Origin: Pseudonocardiales bacterium
GTDB taxonomy: Bacteria; Actinomycetota; Actinomycetes; Mycobacteriales; Pseudonocardiaceae
Direction: 5' to 3'
NCBI GenBank assembly: GCA_019241525.1
Contig: JAFAWY010000148.1
Location: 1 to 38,654, forward strand
DNA: 38,654 nucleotides
The notes beneath the pieces are model-generated. The model made no database searches. It saw only the letters and a list, made by a program, of their open reading frames with translations, and was not told the DNA's origin. Below are positions 1-11,198 of the stretch, piece by piece. Every line of letters begins with the position of its first letter. Position 1 is the stretch's first letter. A program made the position numbers and the translations under genes.

Positions 1-636
1 AGCCCATCCCGGGGGATGCTCGCTGATATCCCAAATCCCGCCGCGCTCGCCGCGGACTACGCCGAAGCTGGCGCCCGCATGATCAGTGTGCTCACCGAGG
101 GCCGGCGATTCGGCGGCTCGCTGGCCGACCTGGACGCCGTACGCGCCGTGGTGGACCTCCCGGTGCTCCGCAAGGACTTCATCCTCAGCCCCTACCAGGT
201 GCACGACGCACGGGCGCACGGCGCGGACGTGGTGTTGCTGATCGTCGCCGCACTGGAGCAGAACGCGCTGGCGGCGCTGGTCGACCGGGTCGAGTCACTG
301 GGGATGGCCGCGCTGGTCGAGGTACACACCGCTGAGGAAGCCGACCGTGCGTTGGAAGCCGGCGCAACCCTGATCGGGGTCAACGCCCGCGACCTGCATA
401 CCTTGATCGTGAACCCGGACGTCTTCAGCAGGATCGCACCGGGGCTGCCGGGTGACGTGCTGCGGGTCGCCGAGTCCGGGGTGCGCGGACCTGCGGATCT
501 GCTGGCCTACGCCGGTGCGGGCGCCAACGCGGTGCTCGTCGGTGAGGGGCTGGTAACCAGCGGCGACCCCAAGACCGCAGTCACCCAGTTGGTTACCGCG
601 GGGTCGCACCCAGCCTGTCCCAAGCCGGCCCGGTAA
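1..636 (+). CDS. trpC: Indole-3-glycerol phosphate synthase TrpC (5' end missing)
   Basis: This is the C-terminal 211 residues of TrpC, which closes carboxyphenylaminodeoxyribulose phosphate to indole-3-glycerol phosphate in cytosolic tryptophan synthesis. The reading frame is already open at base 1 and begins with SPSRG, the remainder of the family KxxSPSxG motif; the catalytic lysine before it lies outside the window. Visible TIM-barrel landmarks are [13 protein letters not shown] with its glutamate, GVNARDL, AESGV, and the phosphate-binding GEGLV near the C-terminus. The family is usually about 260-270 residues, so roughly 55-60 are missing at the window edge; this is not a biological truncation. 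trpB starts 17 bases downstream, so it is the upstream member of a trpCBA operon. Confidence 0.95.
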   Translation, partial: SPSRGMLADIPNPAALAADYAEAGARMISVLTEGRRFGGSLADLDAVRAVVDLPVLRKDFILSPYQVHDARAHGADVVLLIVAALEQNALAALVDRVESLGMAALVEVHTAEEADRALEAGATLIGVNARDLHTLIVNPDVFSRIAPGLPGDVLRVAESGVRGPADLLAYAGAGANAVLVGEGLVTSGDPKTAVTQLVTAGSHPACPKPAR

Positions 637-653
637 GTGACCCGGAGAGTGAC

Positions 654-1883
654 ATGGTCTGCATCCAGCCCGTTGCGCCCACCACCGCCCAGCCTGACGC
701 CCGCGGGTACTTCGGGCATTACGGCGGCCGGTTCGTGCCCGAAGCGCTCATTGCGGCCCTCGACGAGCTCACCACCGCCTATACCGACGCCCGGTCGGAT
801 CCGAAGTTCACCGCCCGGCTGAACGGCCTGCTCGCCGACTACGCCGGTCGGCCCTCACCGATCACTGAAGCGCCCAGCCTGTCCGAGCATGCCGGTGGGG
901 CGCGGATCGTGCTCAAGCGGGAGGACCTCAACCACACCGGGTCCCACAAGATCAATAATGTGCTGGGTCAGGCGCTGCTCACCGAGCGGATGGGCAAGCC
1001 GCGGGTGATCGCGGAGACCGGAGCGGGCCAACACGGCGTTGCCACCGCGACCGCGTGTGCGCTGCTGGGGCTGCAGTGTGTGGTCTACATGGGCGAGGTG
1101 GACACCCAGCGTCAAGCGCTCAACGTCGCCCGGATGCGGCTGCTCGGTGCCGAGGTGGTGCCGGTGACGACCGGGTCCCGCACCCTCAAGGACGCCATCA
1201 ACGAGGCGCTGCGGGACTGGGTAACCAATGTGGACACCACGCACTATGTGCTCGGCACGGTCGCCGGGCCGCATCCCTTCCCGGTGATGGTGCGCGACTT
1301 CCACCGGGTCATCGGGTTGGAGGCCCGCGAGCAGATGCTGGCCCGCTACGGCCGGCTGCCCGATGCGGTGACCGCCTGCATCGGTGGCGGCTCCAACGCG
1401 ATCGGCATCTTCCACCCGTTCCTCGACGACCCGGCGGTACGCCTGGTCGGCTTCGAGGCGGCCGGCGACGGGGTGGACACCGGCCGGCACGCCGCGGCGC
1501 TGTCCGCCGGTGCGCCCGGGATGCTGCACGGCGCGCTGTCCTACCTGCTGCAGGACTCCGACGGGCAGACCGTGGAGGCGCATTCGATCTCGGCGGGGCT
1601 GGACTACCCGGGAGTGGGGCCCGAGCATTCCTGGCTCAAGGACACCGGGCGGGCCGAGTACCGGCCGATCACCGATGCGCAGGCGATGGACGCCTTCCAG
1701 CTACTGTCCCGCACCGAGGGGATCATCCCGGCGATCGAGTCGGCGCACGCGGTGGCCGGGGCGCTGCAGCTCGGGGCGGAACTGGGGGCGGGAGCCCTGT
1801 TGCTGGTCAACCTGTCCGGCCGGGGTGACAAGGACGTGGACACCGCCGTGAAGTGGTTCGATCTGCTGGAGGGACAGCCGTGA
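654..1883 (+). CDS. trpB: Tryptophan synthase beta chain TrpB
   Basis: The beta subunit joins indole to L-serine using pyridoxal phosphate and works as an alpha2-beta2 complex with TrpA. The 409-residue protein shows the N-terminal [13 protein letters not shown] motif, the PLP lysine in HTGSHKINN (about K99), ETGAGQHG, and the glycine-rich phosphate cradle [10 protein letters not shown]. The start is the ATG preceded by GGAGAG four bases upstream. The length is typical of the family. The stop codon overlaps the GTG start of trpA (GTGA), which indicates translational coupling of the two subunits. I see no internal disruption. Confidence 0.97.
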   Translation: MVCIQPVAPTTAQPDARGYFGHYGGRFVPEALIAALDELTTAYTDARSDPKFTARLNGLLADYAGRPSPITEAPSLSEHAGGARIVLKREDLNHTGSHKINNVLGQALLTERMGKPRVIAETGAGQHGVATATACALLGLQCVVYMGEVDTQRQALNVARMRLLGAEVVPVTTGSRTLKDAINEALRDWVTNVDTTHYVLGTVAGPHPFPVMVRDFHRVIGLEAREQMLARYGRLPDAVTACIGGGSNAIGIFHPFLDDPAVRLVGFEAAGDGVDTGRHAAALSAGAPGMLHGALSYLLQDSDGQTVEAHSISAGLDYPGVGPEHSWLKDTGRAEYRPITDAQAMDAFQLLSRTEGIIPAIESAHAVAGALQLGAELGAGALLLVNLSGRGDKDVDTAVKWFDLLEGQP

Positions 1884-2683
1884 CCGCCCGGCTCGCGCCG
1901 ATGTTCGAGGCCTGCGGTGCGCAGCAGCGGGCCGCGTTGATCGGTTACCTGCCCGCCGGCTACCCGACGGTGGACGACTCGCGGTCGCTGCTGTACGCCA
2001 TGCTGGACGGCGGCTGCGACCTGGTCGAGGTCGGGGTGCCCTACTCCGACCCGGTGCTGGACGGGCCGACCATCCAGGCCGCCGCGGACGCCGCCCTGCG
2101 CGGCGGGGTGCGGCTGCGCGATGTGCTCTCGGTGGTGGAGTCGATCGCTGGTGCCGGTGGGCGGGCAGTGGTGATGACCTACTGGAACCCGGTGCACCAC
2201 TACGGCGTGGACGCCTTCGCCCGGGACCTCGCCGCGGCCGGTGGACTCGGCGTCATCACCCCCGATCTGATTCCCGACGAGGCTCAGGACTGGTTGGCCG
2301 CGGCGCGCGCGCACGACCTGGACCGGATCTTCCTCGTGGCCCCCTCGTCCACCGACCAGCGCTTGGCGATGACTGCGTCGGTGACCCGCGGCTTTCTCTA
2401 CGCGAGCTCCGTCATGGGTGTGACCGGTGCCCGGGACGTGGTGAGCGGCACCGCCTCGGAGCTGGTCGGCCGGGCGCGGGAGCACGCGCCGGGCCTGCCG
2501 GTGGGCGTCGGGCTCGGGGTGCGCAACGGTGCGCAGGCCGCCGAGGTGGCGGCGTTCGCCGACGCCGTGATCGTCGGTTCGGCCTTCGTCACCGCCGCCG
2601 CCGACGGCGGCCCCCCCGCAGTCCGCGCCCTAGCCGCCGACCTCGCCACCGGAGTCCGCCGCCCCGCCCCCCAACCCGCCTGA
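1880..2683 (+). CDS. trpA: Tryptophan synthase alpha chain TrpA
   Basis: The alpha subunit cleaves indole-3-glycerol phosphate to indole and glyceraldehyde 3-phosphate and channels indole to TrpB. The 267-residue TIM-barrel protein has [19 protein letters not shown], which contains the catalytic glutamate and aspartate, then [21 protein letters not shown] and a C-terminal [10 protein letters not shown] phosphate site. I chose the GTG that overlaps the trpB stop because GGAGGG lies six bases before it. The frame is also open further upstream, but only inside trpB. A strong hairpin follows about 20 bases after the stop. Confidence 0.96.
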   Translation: MTARLAPMFEACGAQQRAALIGYLPAGYPTVDDSRSLLYAMLDGGCDLVEVGVPYSDPVLDGPTIQAAADAALRGGVRLRDVLSVVESIAGAGGRAVVMTYWNPVHHYGVDAFARDLAAAGGLGVITPDLIPDEAQDWLAAARAHDLDRIFLVAPSSTDQRLAMTASVTRGFLYASSVMGVTGARDVVSGTASELVGRAREHAPGLPVGVGLGVRNGAQAAEVAAFADAVIVGSAFVTAAADGGPPAVRALAADLATGVRRPAPQPA

Positions 2684-2703
2684 CGCCCTCCAGCCGGTAG
2701 CCG

Positions 2704-2763
2704 CATTCAGCGGGCTCAGCGTGCCTATCAGCGCATCGATAACCACGCTGAGCCCGCTGAATG
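2704..2763 (+). terminator. 20-bp perfect inverted repeat between trpA and lgt
   Basis: Positions 2704-2723 and 2744-2763 are perfect reverse complements (core CAGCGGGCTCAGCGTG), separated by a 20-base loop that holds a further small TATC/GATA pairing. No U-tract follows, which is usual for actinobacterial terminators. It lies 20 bases after the trpA stop and ends 24 bases before the favoured lgt start. It is most likely an intrinsic terminator or 3'-end stabiliser for the trp mRNA, possibly partial so that lgt can be read through. An operator role for such a long palindrome cannot be excluded. Confidence 0.65.
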
Positions 2764-2787
2764 GGCACTGTGGGTGGGGGATACCGT

Positions 2788-3714
2788 GTGGCCGTGCTGA
2801 GCGCGACGTTCGTCACCTTCATTCCCAGTCCGGATCGGGGGGTGTGGCACCTGGGGGCGGTACCGATCCGCGCCTACGCTCTGTGCATCATCGTCGCGAT
2901 CATCGTGGCCATCCTGTGGGGAGAGCGTCGCTGGCGGGCCAGGGGTGGTCAGGCGGGGGCGGTGACCGACATCGCGGTGTTCGCGGTGCCGTTCGGCCTG
3001 GTGGGTGGCCGGCTCTATCACGTGGCCACGGACTGGAGAAAGTACTTCGGGCCTGGGGGAAACCCGCTCGGCGCGCTGGAGGTCTGGCAGGGCGGGCTCG
3101 GCATCTGGGGGGCGGTCGCGCTCGGGGGTCTCGGAGCCTGGATCGCCTGCCGACGCCGGGGCATCCCGCTTCCCGCGCTGGCGGACGCGGTCGCGCCGGC
3201 CATCGTCGTCGCTCAGGCGATCGGCCGGCTGGGCAACTGGTTCAACCAGGAGCTCTACGGCGGCCCCACCTCGCTGCCCTGGGGACTGGAGATTTGCGAC
3301 CGGTTGGATCCGAACACCGGCGCGCTCGGTCCGGGCGTCGTCAACGGGATCGCCGTCCCTTGTCCACGTCCACCGGTGGAGGGTTTCCAGTGTCCACAGA
3401 TCGTCCACCCCACCTTCCTCTACGAGATGCTGTGGGACCTGGGCGTCGCGGCGTTCGTCGTGTGGGCTGACCGGCGTTTCCGGCTGGGCCACGGGCGGGC
3501 CTTCGCCCTCTACGTCGCGGGTTACACCGCGGGCCGGTTCTGGATTGAGCTGATGCGGGTCGACTGGGCCACGATGGTCTTCGGGGTGCGTATCAACGTG
3601 GTCACGTCGACCGTGGTGTTCCTCGGCGCGGTGCTCTACCTGACGCTGGCCCGCCGCGGTCGGGAGGATCCGGAAACGCTCGCGGCGCGGCAGCAGGCGG
3701 TGCTCGTCTCCTAG
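2788..3714 (+). CDS. lgt: Prolipoprotein diacylglyceryl transferase Lgt
   Basis: This integral membrane enzyme transfers diacylglyceryl from phosphatidylglycerol to the lipobox cysteine of prolipoproteins, the first step of lipoprotein maturation. The 308-residue product has several hydrophobic segments and the family signature GRLGNWFNQELYGG, plus VGGRLYHV, HPTFLYEMLWDL and a C-terminal GRFWIELMRVD. I prefer this GTG start, which has GGGGGA about six bases upstream. An in-frame ATG at 2761 sits inside the preceding hairpin and has no Shine-Dalgarno. Following directly on trpCBA is a conserved actinobacterial arrangement. A substrate in this same window is the lipoprotein binding protein at 20874-22184. 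Confidence 0.95.
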   Translation: MAVLSATFVTFIPSPDRGVWHLGAVPIRAYALCIIVAIIVAILWGERRWRARGGQAGAVTDIAVFAVPFGLVGGRLYHVATDWRKYFGPGGNPLGALEVWQGGLGIWGAVALGGLGAWIACRRRGIPLPALADAVAPAIVVAQAIGRLGNWFNQELYGGPTSLPWGLEICDRLDPNTGALGPGVVNGIAVPCPRPPVEGFQCPQIVHPTFLYEMLWDLGVAAFVVWADRRFRLGHGRAFALYVAGYTAGRFWIELMRVDWATMVFGVRINVVTSTVVFLGAVLYLTLARRGREDPETLAARQQAVLVS

Positions 3715-3735
3715 CCCGACTAGCCGGGATGTGTC

Positions 3736-3751
3736 GGGCGCTCAGGCGCCC
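3736..3751 (+). terminator. Short GC hairpin after lgt
   Basis: GGGCGC, loop TCAG, GCGCCC form a six-pair all-GC stem 21 bases after the lgt stop. There is no U-tract. It is a plausible but weak terminator separating lgt from pyk. Confidence 0.35.
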
Positions 3752-3824
3752 ACGCCGGAGAGTAGCCGGAATATCGACACCTGCCGGACGCCTGGCGGCC
3801 ACGGAGTCGGTCCAGACGGACCGC

Positions 3825-3838
3825 TAGTCTGTCCGTTA
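3825..3838 (+). promoter_or_regulatory. Putative -10 element of a leaderless pyk promoter
   Basis: TAGTCT fits the actinobacterial TANNNT -10 consensus and ends seven bases before the pyk ATG, so transcription would start at or one base before the A of the start codon. No Shine-Dalgarno precedes that ATG, which agrees with a leaderless mRNA. A GGTCC/GGACC inverted repeat lies just upstream (about 3807-3820). I see no clear -35 box. Confidence 0.45.
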
Positions 3839-5262
3839 TGAGTCGACGCGCGAAAATCGTCTGTACGATCGGTCCGGCCACCGCGACCCGGGAGAAGATC
3901 TGGGAGCTGGTCCGGGCCGGCATGGACGTTGCTCGCCTCAACTTCAGCCACGGCACCCACGCCGACCACGCACGGGTTTACTCGATGGTTCGGGAGGCCA
4001 GCGACGAGGCGGGCAGGGCGGTGGGGATCCTCGCCGACCTCCAGGGACCCAAGATCCGCCTGGGACGGTTCGCGGCCGGTCCGGTGGAGTGGCGCACCGG
4101 CGACGTGGTGCGGGTCACCGTCGAGGACGTCGTCGGTACGCACGACCGGGTCTCCACCACCTACGCGGGGCTCGCCAAGGACGCCCGCGACGGCGACCGG
4201 CTGCTCATCGACGACGGCAAGGTCGCCCTGCTGGTGCGCAAGACCGACGACACCGACGTGGTCTGCGAGGTCCTCGAAGGCGGCTCGGTCAGCGACCACA
4301 AGGGTCTGTCCCTGCCGGGGATGGGCGTCTCGCTGCCCGCGCTGTCCACGAAGGACATCGCCGACCTGGAGTTCGCGCTGCGGTTGCGGGTGGACCTGGT
4401 GGCGCTGTCGTTCGTGCGTTCCCCCGCTGACATCGACCTGGTGCACCGCACGATGGACGAGGTGTCGGGCGGCCGGCTGCCGGTGATCGCCAAGGTGGAG
4501 AAGCCTGAGGCGGTGGACAACCTGGAGGCGATCGTGCTGGCCTTCGACGGGGTGATGGTGGCGCGGGGAGATCTGGGGGTCGAGTTGCCCTTGGAGAACG
4601 TTCCGCTGGTGCAGAAGCGGGCTATCCAGGTCGCCCGGGAGAACGCCAAGCCGATCATCGTGGCGACCCAGATGCTCGATTCGATGATAGGCAATGCCCG
4701 GCCGACCCGCGCAGAGGCCTCAGATGTGGCCAACGCCGTGCTCGACGGCGCCGACGCGGTCATGCTGTCCGGCGAGACCAGCGTCGGTCGCTACCCGATT
4801 GAGTCGGTGAGAACGATGAGCCGGATCGTGGAAGCCGTGGAGACTGGCTCGCACCATGTCCCACCGTTGAACCATGTGCCACGGACCAAGCGAGGTGTGC
4901 TGTCCTACGCCGCGCGCAACATTGGTGAGCAGCTCGAGGCCAAGGCGCTAGTGGCCTTTACCCAGTCCGGTGACACCGTTCGCCGGCTGGCCCGCCTGCA
5001 CACTCACCTACCGCTGCTCGCGTTCACCCCGGTACCTGCGGTCCGCAACCAGCTCGCTCTCACCTGGGGAACGGAAACTTTCCTGGTGGACCGGGTTGAG
5101 ACCACCGATGCGATGGTCAGGCAGGTGGACCAGGCGATGCTGTCCATCGGCCGCTACGAGCCAGGCGATCTGGTGGTGATCGTGGCGGGATCACCTCCTG
5201 GCACGGTCGGGTCGACTAACCTCATCCGGGTGCACCGCCTGGGTGAGGAGGACCTTGGCTGA
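3838..5262 (+). CDS. pyk: Pyruvate kinase
   Basis: Pyruvate kinase converts phosphoenolpyruvate and ADP to pyruvate and ATP in the last step of glycolysis. The 474-residue protein starts MSRRAKIVCTIGPAT and has RLNFSHG, ADLQGPKIRLG, the active-site region VIAKVEKPEAVDNL with its catalytic lysine, the Mg-binding MVARGDLGVELP, and ANAVLDGADAVMLSGETSVGRYP. The C-terminal allosteric domain is present to the end (LVVIVAGSPPGTVGSTNLIRVH). Length and motifs are normal. It appears to have its own promoter and be leaderless. The last bases overlap the start of the thioesterase gene, so the two are probably cotranscribed, as pykA and tesB1 are adjacent in mycobacteria. Confidence 0.97.
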   Translation: MSRRAKIVCTIGPATATREKIWELVRAGMDVARLNFSHGTHADHARVYSMVREASDEAGRAVGILADLQGPKIRLGRFAAGPVEWRTGDVVRVTVEDVVGTHDRVSTTYAGLAKDARDGDRLLIDDGKVALLVRKTDDTDVVCEVLEGGSVSDHKGLSLPGMGVSLPALSTKDIADLEFALRLRVDLVALSFVRSPADIDLVHRTMDEVSGGRLPVIAKVEKPEAVDNLEAIVLAFDGVMVARGDLGVELPLENVPLVQKRAIQVARENAKPIIVATQMLDSMIGNARPTRAEASDVANAVLDGADAVMLSGETSVGRYPIESVRTMSRIVEAVETGSHHVPPLNHVPRTKRGVLSYAARNIGEQLEAKALVAFTQSGDTVRRLARLHTHLPLLAFTPVPAVRNQLALTWGTETFLVDRVETTDAMVRQVDQAMLSIGRYEPGDLVVIVAGSPPGTVGSTNLIRVHRLGEEDLG

Positions 5263-6184
5263 CCCTACCGACGCTGCCTGGCACCAGTGGGATGACACTC
5301 CCCGGGCGGTCGACGGTGTGCCCCGAGGGCAGCCCGTGCTGGATCGCCTGGTGGCCTTGCTCGACCTCGAACGCATCGAAGACAACATCTTCCGCGGGGT
5401 GAGTCAGCCACAGTCTCTGGTCCGGGTCTTCGGCGGGCAGGTCGCGGGACAGGCGCTGATCGCGGCTGGCCGTACCGTCCCGGGCGAGCGCCACGTGCAC
5501 TCGCTGCACGCCTACTTCATCCGGCCTGGCGATCCCCGGGTGCCGATCGTCTACAACGTCGACCGGATCCGTGACGGGCGGTCGTTCACCACCCGTCGCG
5601 TGGTGGCGATCCAACACGGCCAGGTGATCTTCGCGTTGGCCGCGTCATTCCAGGTTCCGGAGGTCGGCCTCGAGCATGCCGACGAGATGCCCGAAGTGCC
5701 GCCGCCGGACCAACTCGAGGACTGGGGGAGTTGGGCGCGACGCAGTGGTGACAACCCGGCGCCGATCACTCAGGTGCCGCGGCCCTTCGATTTGCGGTTT
5801 ATCACCCCGCCCATCTGGGCCACCTCCATGCGGCAGCCGATCGGGTTACCAGCGCGTGACCAGCTGTGGATGCGAGCCGACGGTGTGTTGCCCGATGACC
5901 CCTTGCTGCATGTCTGCGTGCTTGCCTACGCCTCGGACCTGATGCTGCTGTGGTCGGTAGGCGCCGCGCACGGCCACTCTTTAGGTCAAGACGTGATAGC
6001 TGCCAGCCTGGATCACGCGATGTGGTTTCACCGCCCGTTTCGGGCCGACGACTGGGTGCTGTGCGACTACACCTCTCCATCCGCATCGGGAGGACGAGGT
6101 TTGGCGACTGGCCGGTTTTTCAGCCGTGACGGTCAGCTGATCGCTAACGCGGTGCAGGAGGGGCTGATCCGGCTTCCCCGCTAA
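5255..6184 (+). CDS. tesB: Acyl-CoA thioesterase II (TesB type)
   Basis: TesB-type enzymes hydrolyse medium- to long-chain acyl-CoA to free acid and CoA with a double hot-dog fold. The roughly 309-residue product has LLDLERIEDNIFRG, RVFGGQVAGQALIAA, HSLHAYFIRPGD, DGRSFTTRRV in the first hot-dog and ASLDHAMWFHRPFRADDWVLCDY, typical of the second, with the catalytic Asp-His region. I favour the TTG start because GAGGAGG sits just before it and it overlaps the pyk stop; GTG at 5243 in the same frame is the alternative. It is likely translationally coupled to pyk. The substrate range cannot be read from sequence. Confidence 0.9.
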   Translation: MADPTDAAWHQWDDTPRAVDGVPRGQPVLDRLVALLDLERIEDNIFRGVSQPQSLVRVFGGQVAGQALIAAGRTVPGERHVHSLHAYFIRPGDPRVPIVYNVDRIRDGRSFTTRRVVAIQHGQVIFALAASFQVPEVGLEHADEMPEVPPPDQLEDWGSWARRSGDNPAPITQVPRPFDLRFITPPIWATSMRQPIGLPARDQLWMRADGVLPDDPLLHVCVLAYASDLMLLWSVGAAHGHSLGQDVIAASLDHAMWFHRPFRADDWVLCDYTSPSASGGRGLATGRFFSRDGQLIANAVQEGLIRLPR

Positions 6185-6208
6185 CACCGGCCCGCGCACG
6201 ACGTCAAC

Positions 6209-6964
6209 TTAGTCGTCCGGCCCTGGGACCGGCGTCCGTACGAGATAGAGCCGGTCCGTGCGGACTTGCCGGAAGCCCAGCCGTCTAGCCACACCCACAC
6301 TGGCCTTGTTCTCGGGTGATGTGGTCCAGGACGGTCGCCGTCGTCGCGCTTGGATGTCGGTGATCAAGGCGGCGGCACAGGCAGTGGACAAACCCTGGCG
6401 GCGGAAGGCCCGTTCGGTGACCACGCCGATGTCCTCGTGGTGTTCACCCAAGAAGAAGGGAACTGCCACCGCGGCCAGTTCGTCCCCTACCAACGCTCCC
6501 CAGCCCAGGCCGCTACCCGCAAGCCCTGCTGGCCCGCCCAGCGTTTTCGAGATCCAGCTGATGCCCTCGGCAAGCCCTGCGACGGCATCCGCGTCGGCCC
6601 CGGTGAGGCGGCGCAGCACCGCTGCGGTCTCTGGTGGGCGGCAAACATCCCCATCCAACTGGAATACCACGCGTTCCCAAGCAAGTAGATCAGGGTCCAG
6701 CTGGCGTAGCACCGGGAGGAACTCTTCCGGGGCGTCAACGAAACCGGCAATCGATTCGGGTTCTTCATCGAGATACGCCGGGTCTCCCCGCAAGCTGTAG
6801 TTGTCGGCAACCTTGGCAATCACGGTGCGCGGGTTCGGCCATCGATCGACCAGGCACCGGCCGCGACCGGTTCGCACCACATGCGCCCACACCAATGGGC
6901 CGGGCCGCTCAGGCAGGAACCACTGCTGCAACTTCAGGTGGTCACTGGCCGCAAGCCGTTGCAC
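6209..6964 (-). CDS. GNAT family N-acetyltransferase
   Basis: The 251-residue protein ends in a GNAT fold. VTERAFRRQGLSTACAAALI is the acetyl-CoA pyrophosphate-binding motif A, and SPENKASVGVARRLGFR is the classic motif B ending. The N-terminal half (KLQQWFLPERPGP onwards) resembles the extension seen in actinobacterial GNAT proteins of this type. Acetyl acceptor unknown. The GTG start has no Shine-Dalgarno. The frame stays open for 23 more codons upstream and reads protein-like (PDWSDLRQHGCLTRVQRL), but it contains no ATG, GTG or TTG before an in-frame TAA at 7034-7036. The true N-terminus may therefore be longer, using CTG or interrupted by a frameshift. It lies downstream of uvrB on the same strand, separated by about 120 bases. 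Confidence 0.8.
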   Translation of the reverse strand: MQRLAASDHLKLQQWFLPERPGPLVWAHVVRTGRGRCLVDRWPNPRTVIAKVADNYSLRGDPAYLDEEPESIAGFVDAPEEFLPVLRQLDPDLLAWERVVFQLDGDVCRPPETAAVLRRLTGADADAVAGLAEGISWISKTLGGPAGLAGSGLGWGALVGDELAAVAVPFFLGEHHEDIGVVTERAFRRQGLSTACAAALITDIQARRRRPSWTTSPENKASVGVARRLGFRQVRTDRLYLVRTPVPGPDD

Positions 6965-7083
6965 ACGGGTCAGGCAACCATGCTGACGCAGGTCGGACCA
7001 ATCCGGGGTTGACGACGGCCAGGTTGGCGGTGGTTAACGACGCTGGGGTGGCCGCGGGTTGGTAGTACTTGAAGGGCTGCCTA

Positions 7084-9252
<2,169 letters not shown>

Positions 9253-9439
9253 GTCATCGAGGGTAGGCCGCGGCACTGACAGTTTGCGCTGGACCTAAGA
9301 CTCCATTGGCTGAGTTGATCTATGAGGGGGCGATTCAGCTCCTGCCATCTCATCGTAACCTGCCGGTTTGCCAGCCTTTGCAGCAGCTCCAGGGAGAGGA
9401 CCCGGATCATCGTACGGCTTTACCGTAGGGTCGATCGCT

Positions 9440-9988
9440 ATGACGGCCCCGCGCGGATTGGCAGCCGAGACCGCCCCGCATATCCATCCTCCCAAGACCG
9501 AGATCTTCGATCTGAGGGAGATGACCAACACCGACCCGAAGGGGATCGTCCGCGCGGTCCGCGAATACCGCGTCGAGCCGTTCGGTCTCTACCTCGCCCG
9601 TGATGTCATCGGCCACCGGTCCATTCGCTCGCTCGAGTCCTGGCTCCTGCCCGAGCTGGGGCTGCGGATCACTGACTGGTGCTATACCCCGGGCCACCCG
9701 CGGCAAGACCAGTTTTATATCGATGTGGTCCGCATCGACGTCGATGAGGGCTGCTGGCGCACCGAAGACCACTACCTCGATCTCATCGTCGACCCCGGCC
9801 GCGGGGTCGACGTGCTGGACACCGACGAGTTACTCGACGCAGTCCTGGCCGGCCTGATCGATCCGGGGACCGCGCAGGCGGCGCTGACCACCACCTACCG
9901 GACTGTGGACGGGCTGGCCCGGCACGGCTACGTGCTGGACCGGTGGCTATCGACGGTGGGAGTGCGAATGACCTGGAGCCGGCGCTAA
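9440..9988 (+). CDS. DUF402 domain protein
   Basis: This 182-residue cytosolic protein belongs to the DUF402 family, which includes FomD-type and SA1684-type nucleotide phosphohydrolases. The core reads QFYIDVVRIDVDEG, then HYLDLIVDP, then VLDTDELLDAVLAGLID; these acidic clusters are the family's metal-binding region. The substrate is unknown here. I start at the ATG in GATCGCTATGACG; the frame is open back to 9368, but that stretch reads like non-coding sequence. From memory, a DUF402 gene also separates coaE and uvrB in mycobacteria. It is divergent from uvrB and convergent with coaE, with only seven bases between the stops. Confidence 0.85.
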   Translation: MTAPRGLAAETAPHIHPPKTEIFDLREMTNTDPKGIVRAVREYRVEPFGLYLARDVIGHRSIRSLESWLLPELGLRITDWCYTPGHPRQDQFYIDVVRIDVDEGCWRTEDHYLDLIVDPGRGVDVLDTDELLDAVLAGLIDPGTAQAALTTTYRTVDGLARHGYVLDRWLSTVGVRMTWSRR

Positions 9989-9995
9989 CTGCCCG

Positions 9996-11177
9996 TCAAG
10001 CCACCTGCCAGCCAATGCGCCCCGCCCATTGTTCGGCCCGGTCCAGTGCACCGTGCACGAACGGGGTCTTGGCGTGGGCGTAGGCGTCGATGTTTTCCCA
10101 CTGTTGGGCCGCCAACCGGTGCTTGAGCTGCGCGTAGTCGATGGCACCGGATGGGTGGGCACGCAGCCAGTCGCGCAGTAGCAGCGCTTCGCGCCAGGCA
10201 GGGGAACTAGCCGTCCGGATGTGACAGTTGACGGCTCGGGCCGGATCGGCATTGGTCGCCATCGCCTTGTCCCACACGGAGCCGTCCCGGGCGTTGTCCC
10301 ACCAACGACCATGCTGGCCGACCAGGCCAACTGTGATGAGCTCGTCGGCGATGTGGCTCGTTGTGCCTAGATCACCGACCACAACCTGTACGTCCAGCAC
10401 ATCCTTGGCGTCCAGTCCGGGAACTGCTGTCGAGCCGATGTGATCAATGCGGTGTGCCCGCTCGCCTGCCACCCGGGTGATCCGGGCGATCACCCGCCGC
10501 GCCTGGTCTGGCCAAGTCGGATCCGGCGCCGCCACGACGGGGCAAGCTGCGCGTGCGGCACCGCTGTGGTGGCGCAGGTTGGTCTCGAAGGGCACAAGTC
10601 GTTGCGTCCATAACCGGTCCACGGCCGCCAACGTGCGTTCGGCAGCTGCGCTGTTGTCCAGCCACACGTCCGCAACCGCCTGGCGTTGTGCATCGGTGGC
10701 CTGCGCCGCGATCCGCGCAGCGGCATCAGGGTGGGCCATACCGCGTTGCTCGACTAGCCGGCGCAGCCGCACAGCGGCGTCCGCATAGACCACCACCACC
10801 AGCGGGAATTGGGCAGCCAGGTCGTTTTCGACCAAGAGCGGAACGTCGTGAACCACGATGGCGTCGGGTGGTGCGGCCGCGACCAACTCCGCGGAGCGGG
10901 CGGCGACCAGCGGGTGCACGATGGCGTTGAGCCGGCGCCGGGCTTCAGCATCATCGAACACCCGCGCGGCCAGTGCCGACCGGTTCAGCGTGCCATCCTC
11001 AGCGAGGACTTCATCGCCGAAGTCGTCTACCACGGCGCGCAGCCCCGGGGTGCCGAACTCAACGACCTCGCGAGCGATCCGGTCGGAGTCGATGATCCAC
11101 GCCCCGCAGTGCGCCAACCGGGCAACAACCATCGACTTACCGGAACCGATCCCCCCAGTCAGCCCTATCCGAAGCAT
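9996..11177 (-). CDS. coaE: Dephospho-CoA kinase fused to GrpB/UPF0157 domain
   Basis: The N-terminal 200 residues are CoaE, which phosphorylates dephospho-CoA in the last step of CoA synthesis. They show the P-loop GLTGGIGSGKS, DSDRIAREVVE with its catalytic aspartate, and the lid region around RLVEQRGM. Residues of about 220-390 form a GrpB-like (UPF0157, nucleotidyltransferase-fold) domain with RIDHIGSTAVPGLDAKDVLDVQVVV and a C-terminal DWLRAHPSGAIDYAQLKHRLA. This 393-residue fusion is the form known from mycobacteria, where the second domain has been linked to proper CoaE folding or activity. It lies 21 bases downstream of rpsA on the same strand, so the two are likely cotranscribed. Confidence 0.94.
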   Translation of the reverse strand: MLRIGLTGGIGSGKSMVVARLAHCGAWIIDSDRIAREVVEFGTPGLRAVVDDFGDEVLAEDGTLNRSALAARVFDDAEARRRLNAIVHPLVAARSAELVAAAPPDAIVVHDVPLLVENDLAAQFPLVVVVYADAAVRLRRLVEQRGMAHPDAAARIAAQATDAQRQAVADVWLDNSAAAERTLAAVDRLWTQRLVPFETNLRHHSGAARAACPVVAAPDPTWPDQARRVIARITRVAGERAHRIDHIGSTAVPGLDAKDVLDVQVVVGDLGTTSHIADELITVGLVGQHGRWWDNARDGSVWDKAMATNADPARAVNCHIRTASSPAWREALLLRDWLRAHPSGAIDYAQLKHRLAAQQWENIDAYAHAKTPFVHGALDRAEQWAGRIGWQVA

Positions 11178-11198
11178 CGGGCAATGCGAGCGTGCGAC

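Noticed and set aside
1-1883. Tryptophan attenuator or T-box
   Set aside because: The start of the trp operon is outside the window, and the trpC-trpB gap is only 17 bases.
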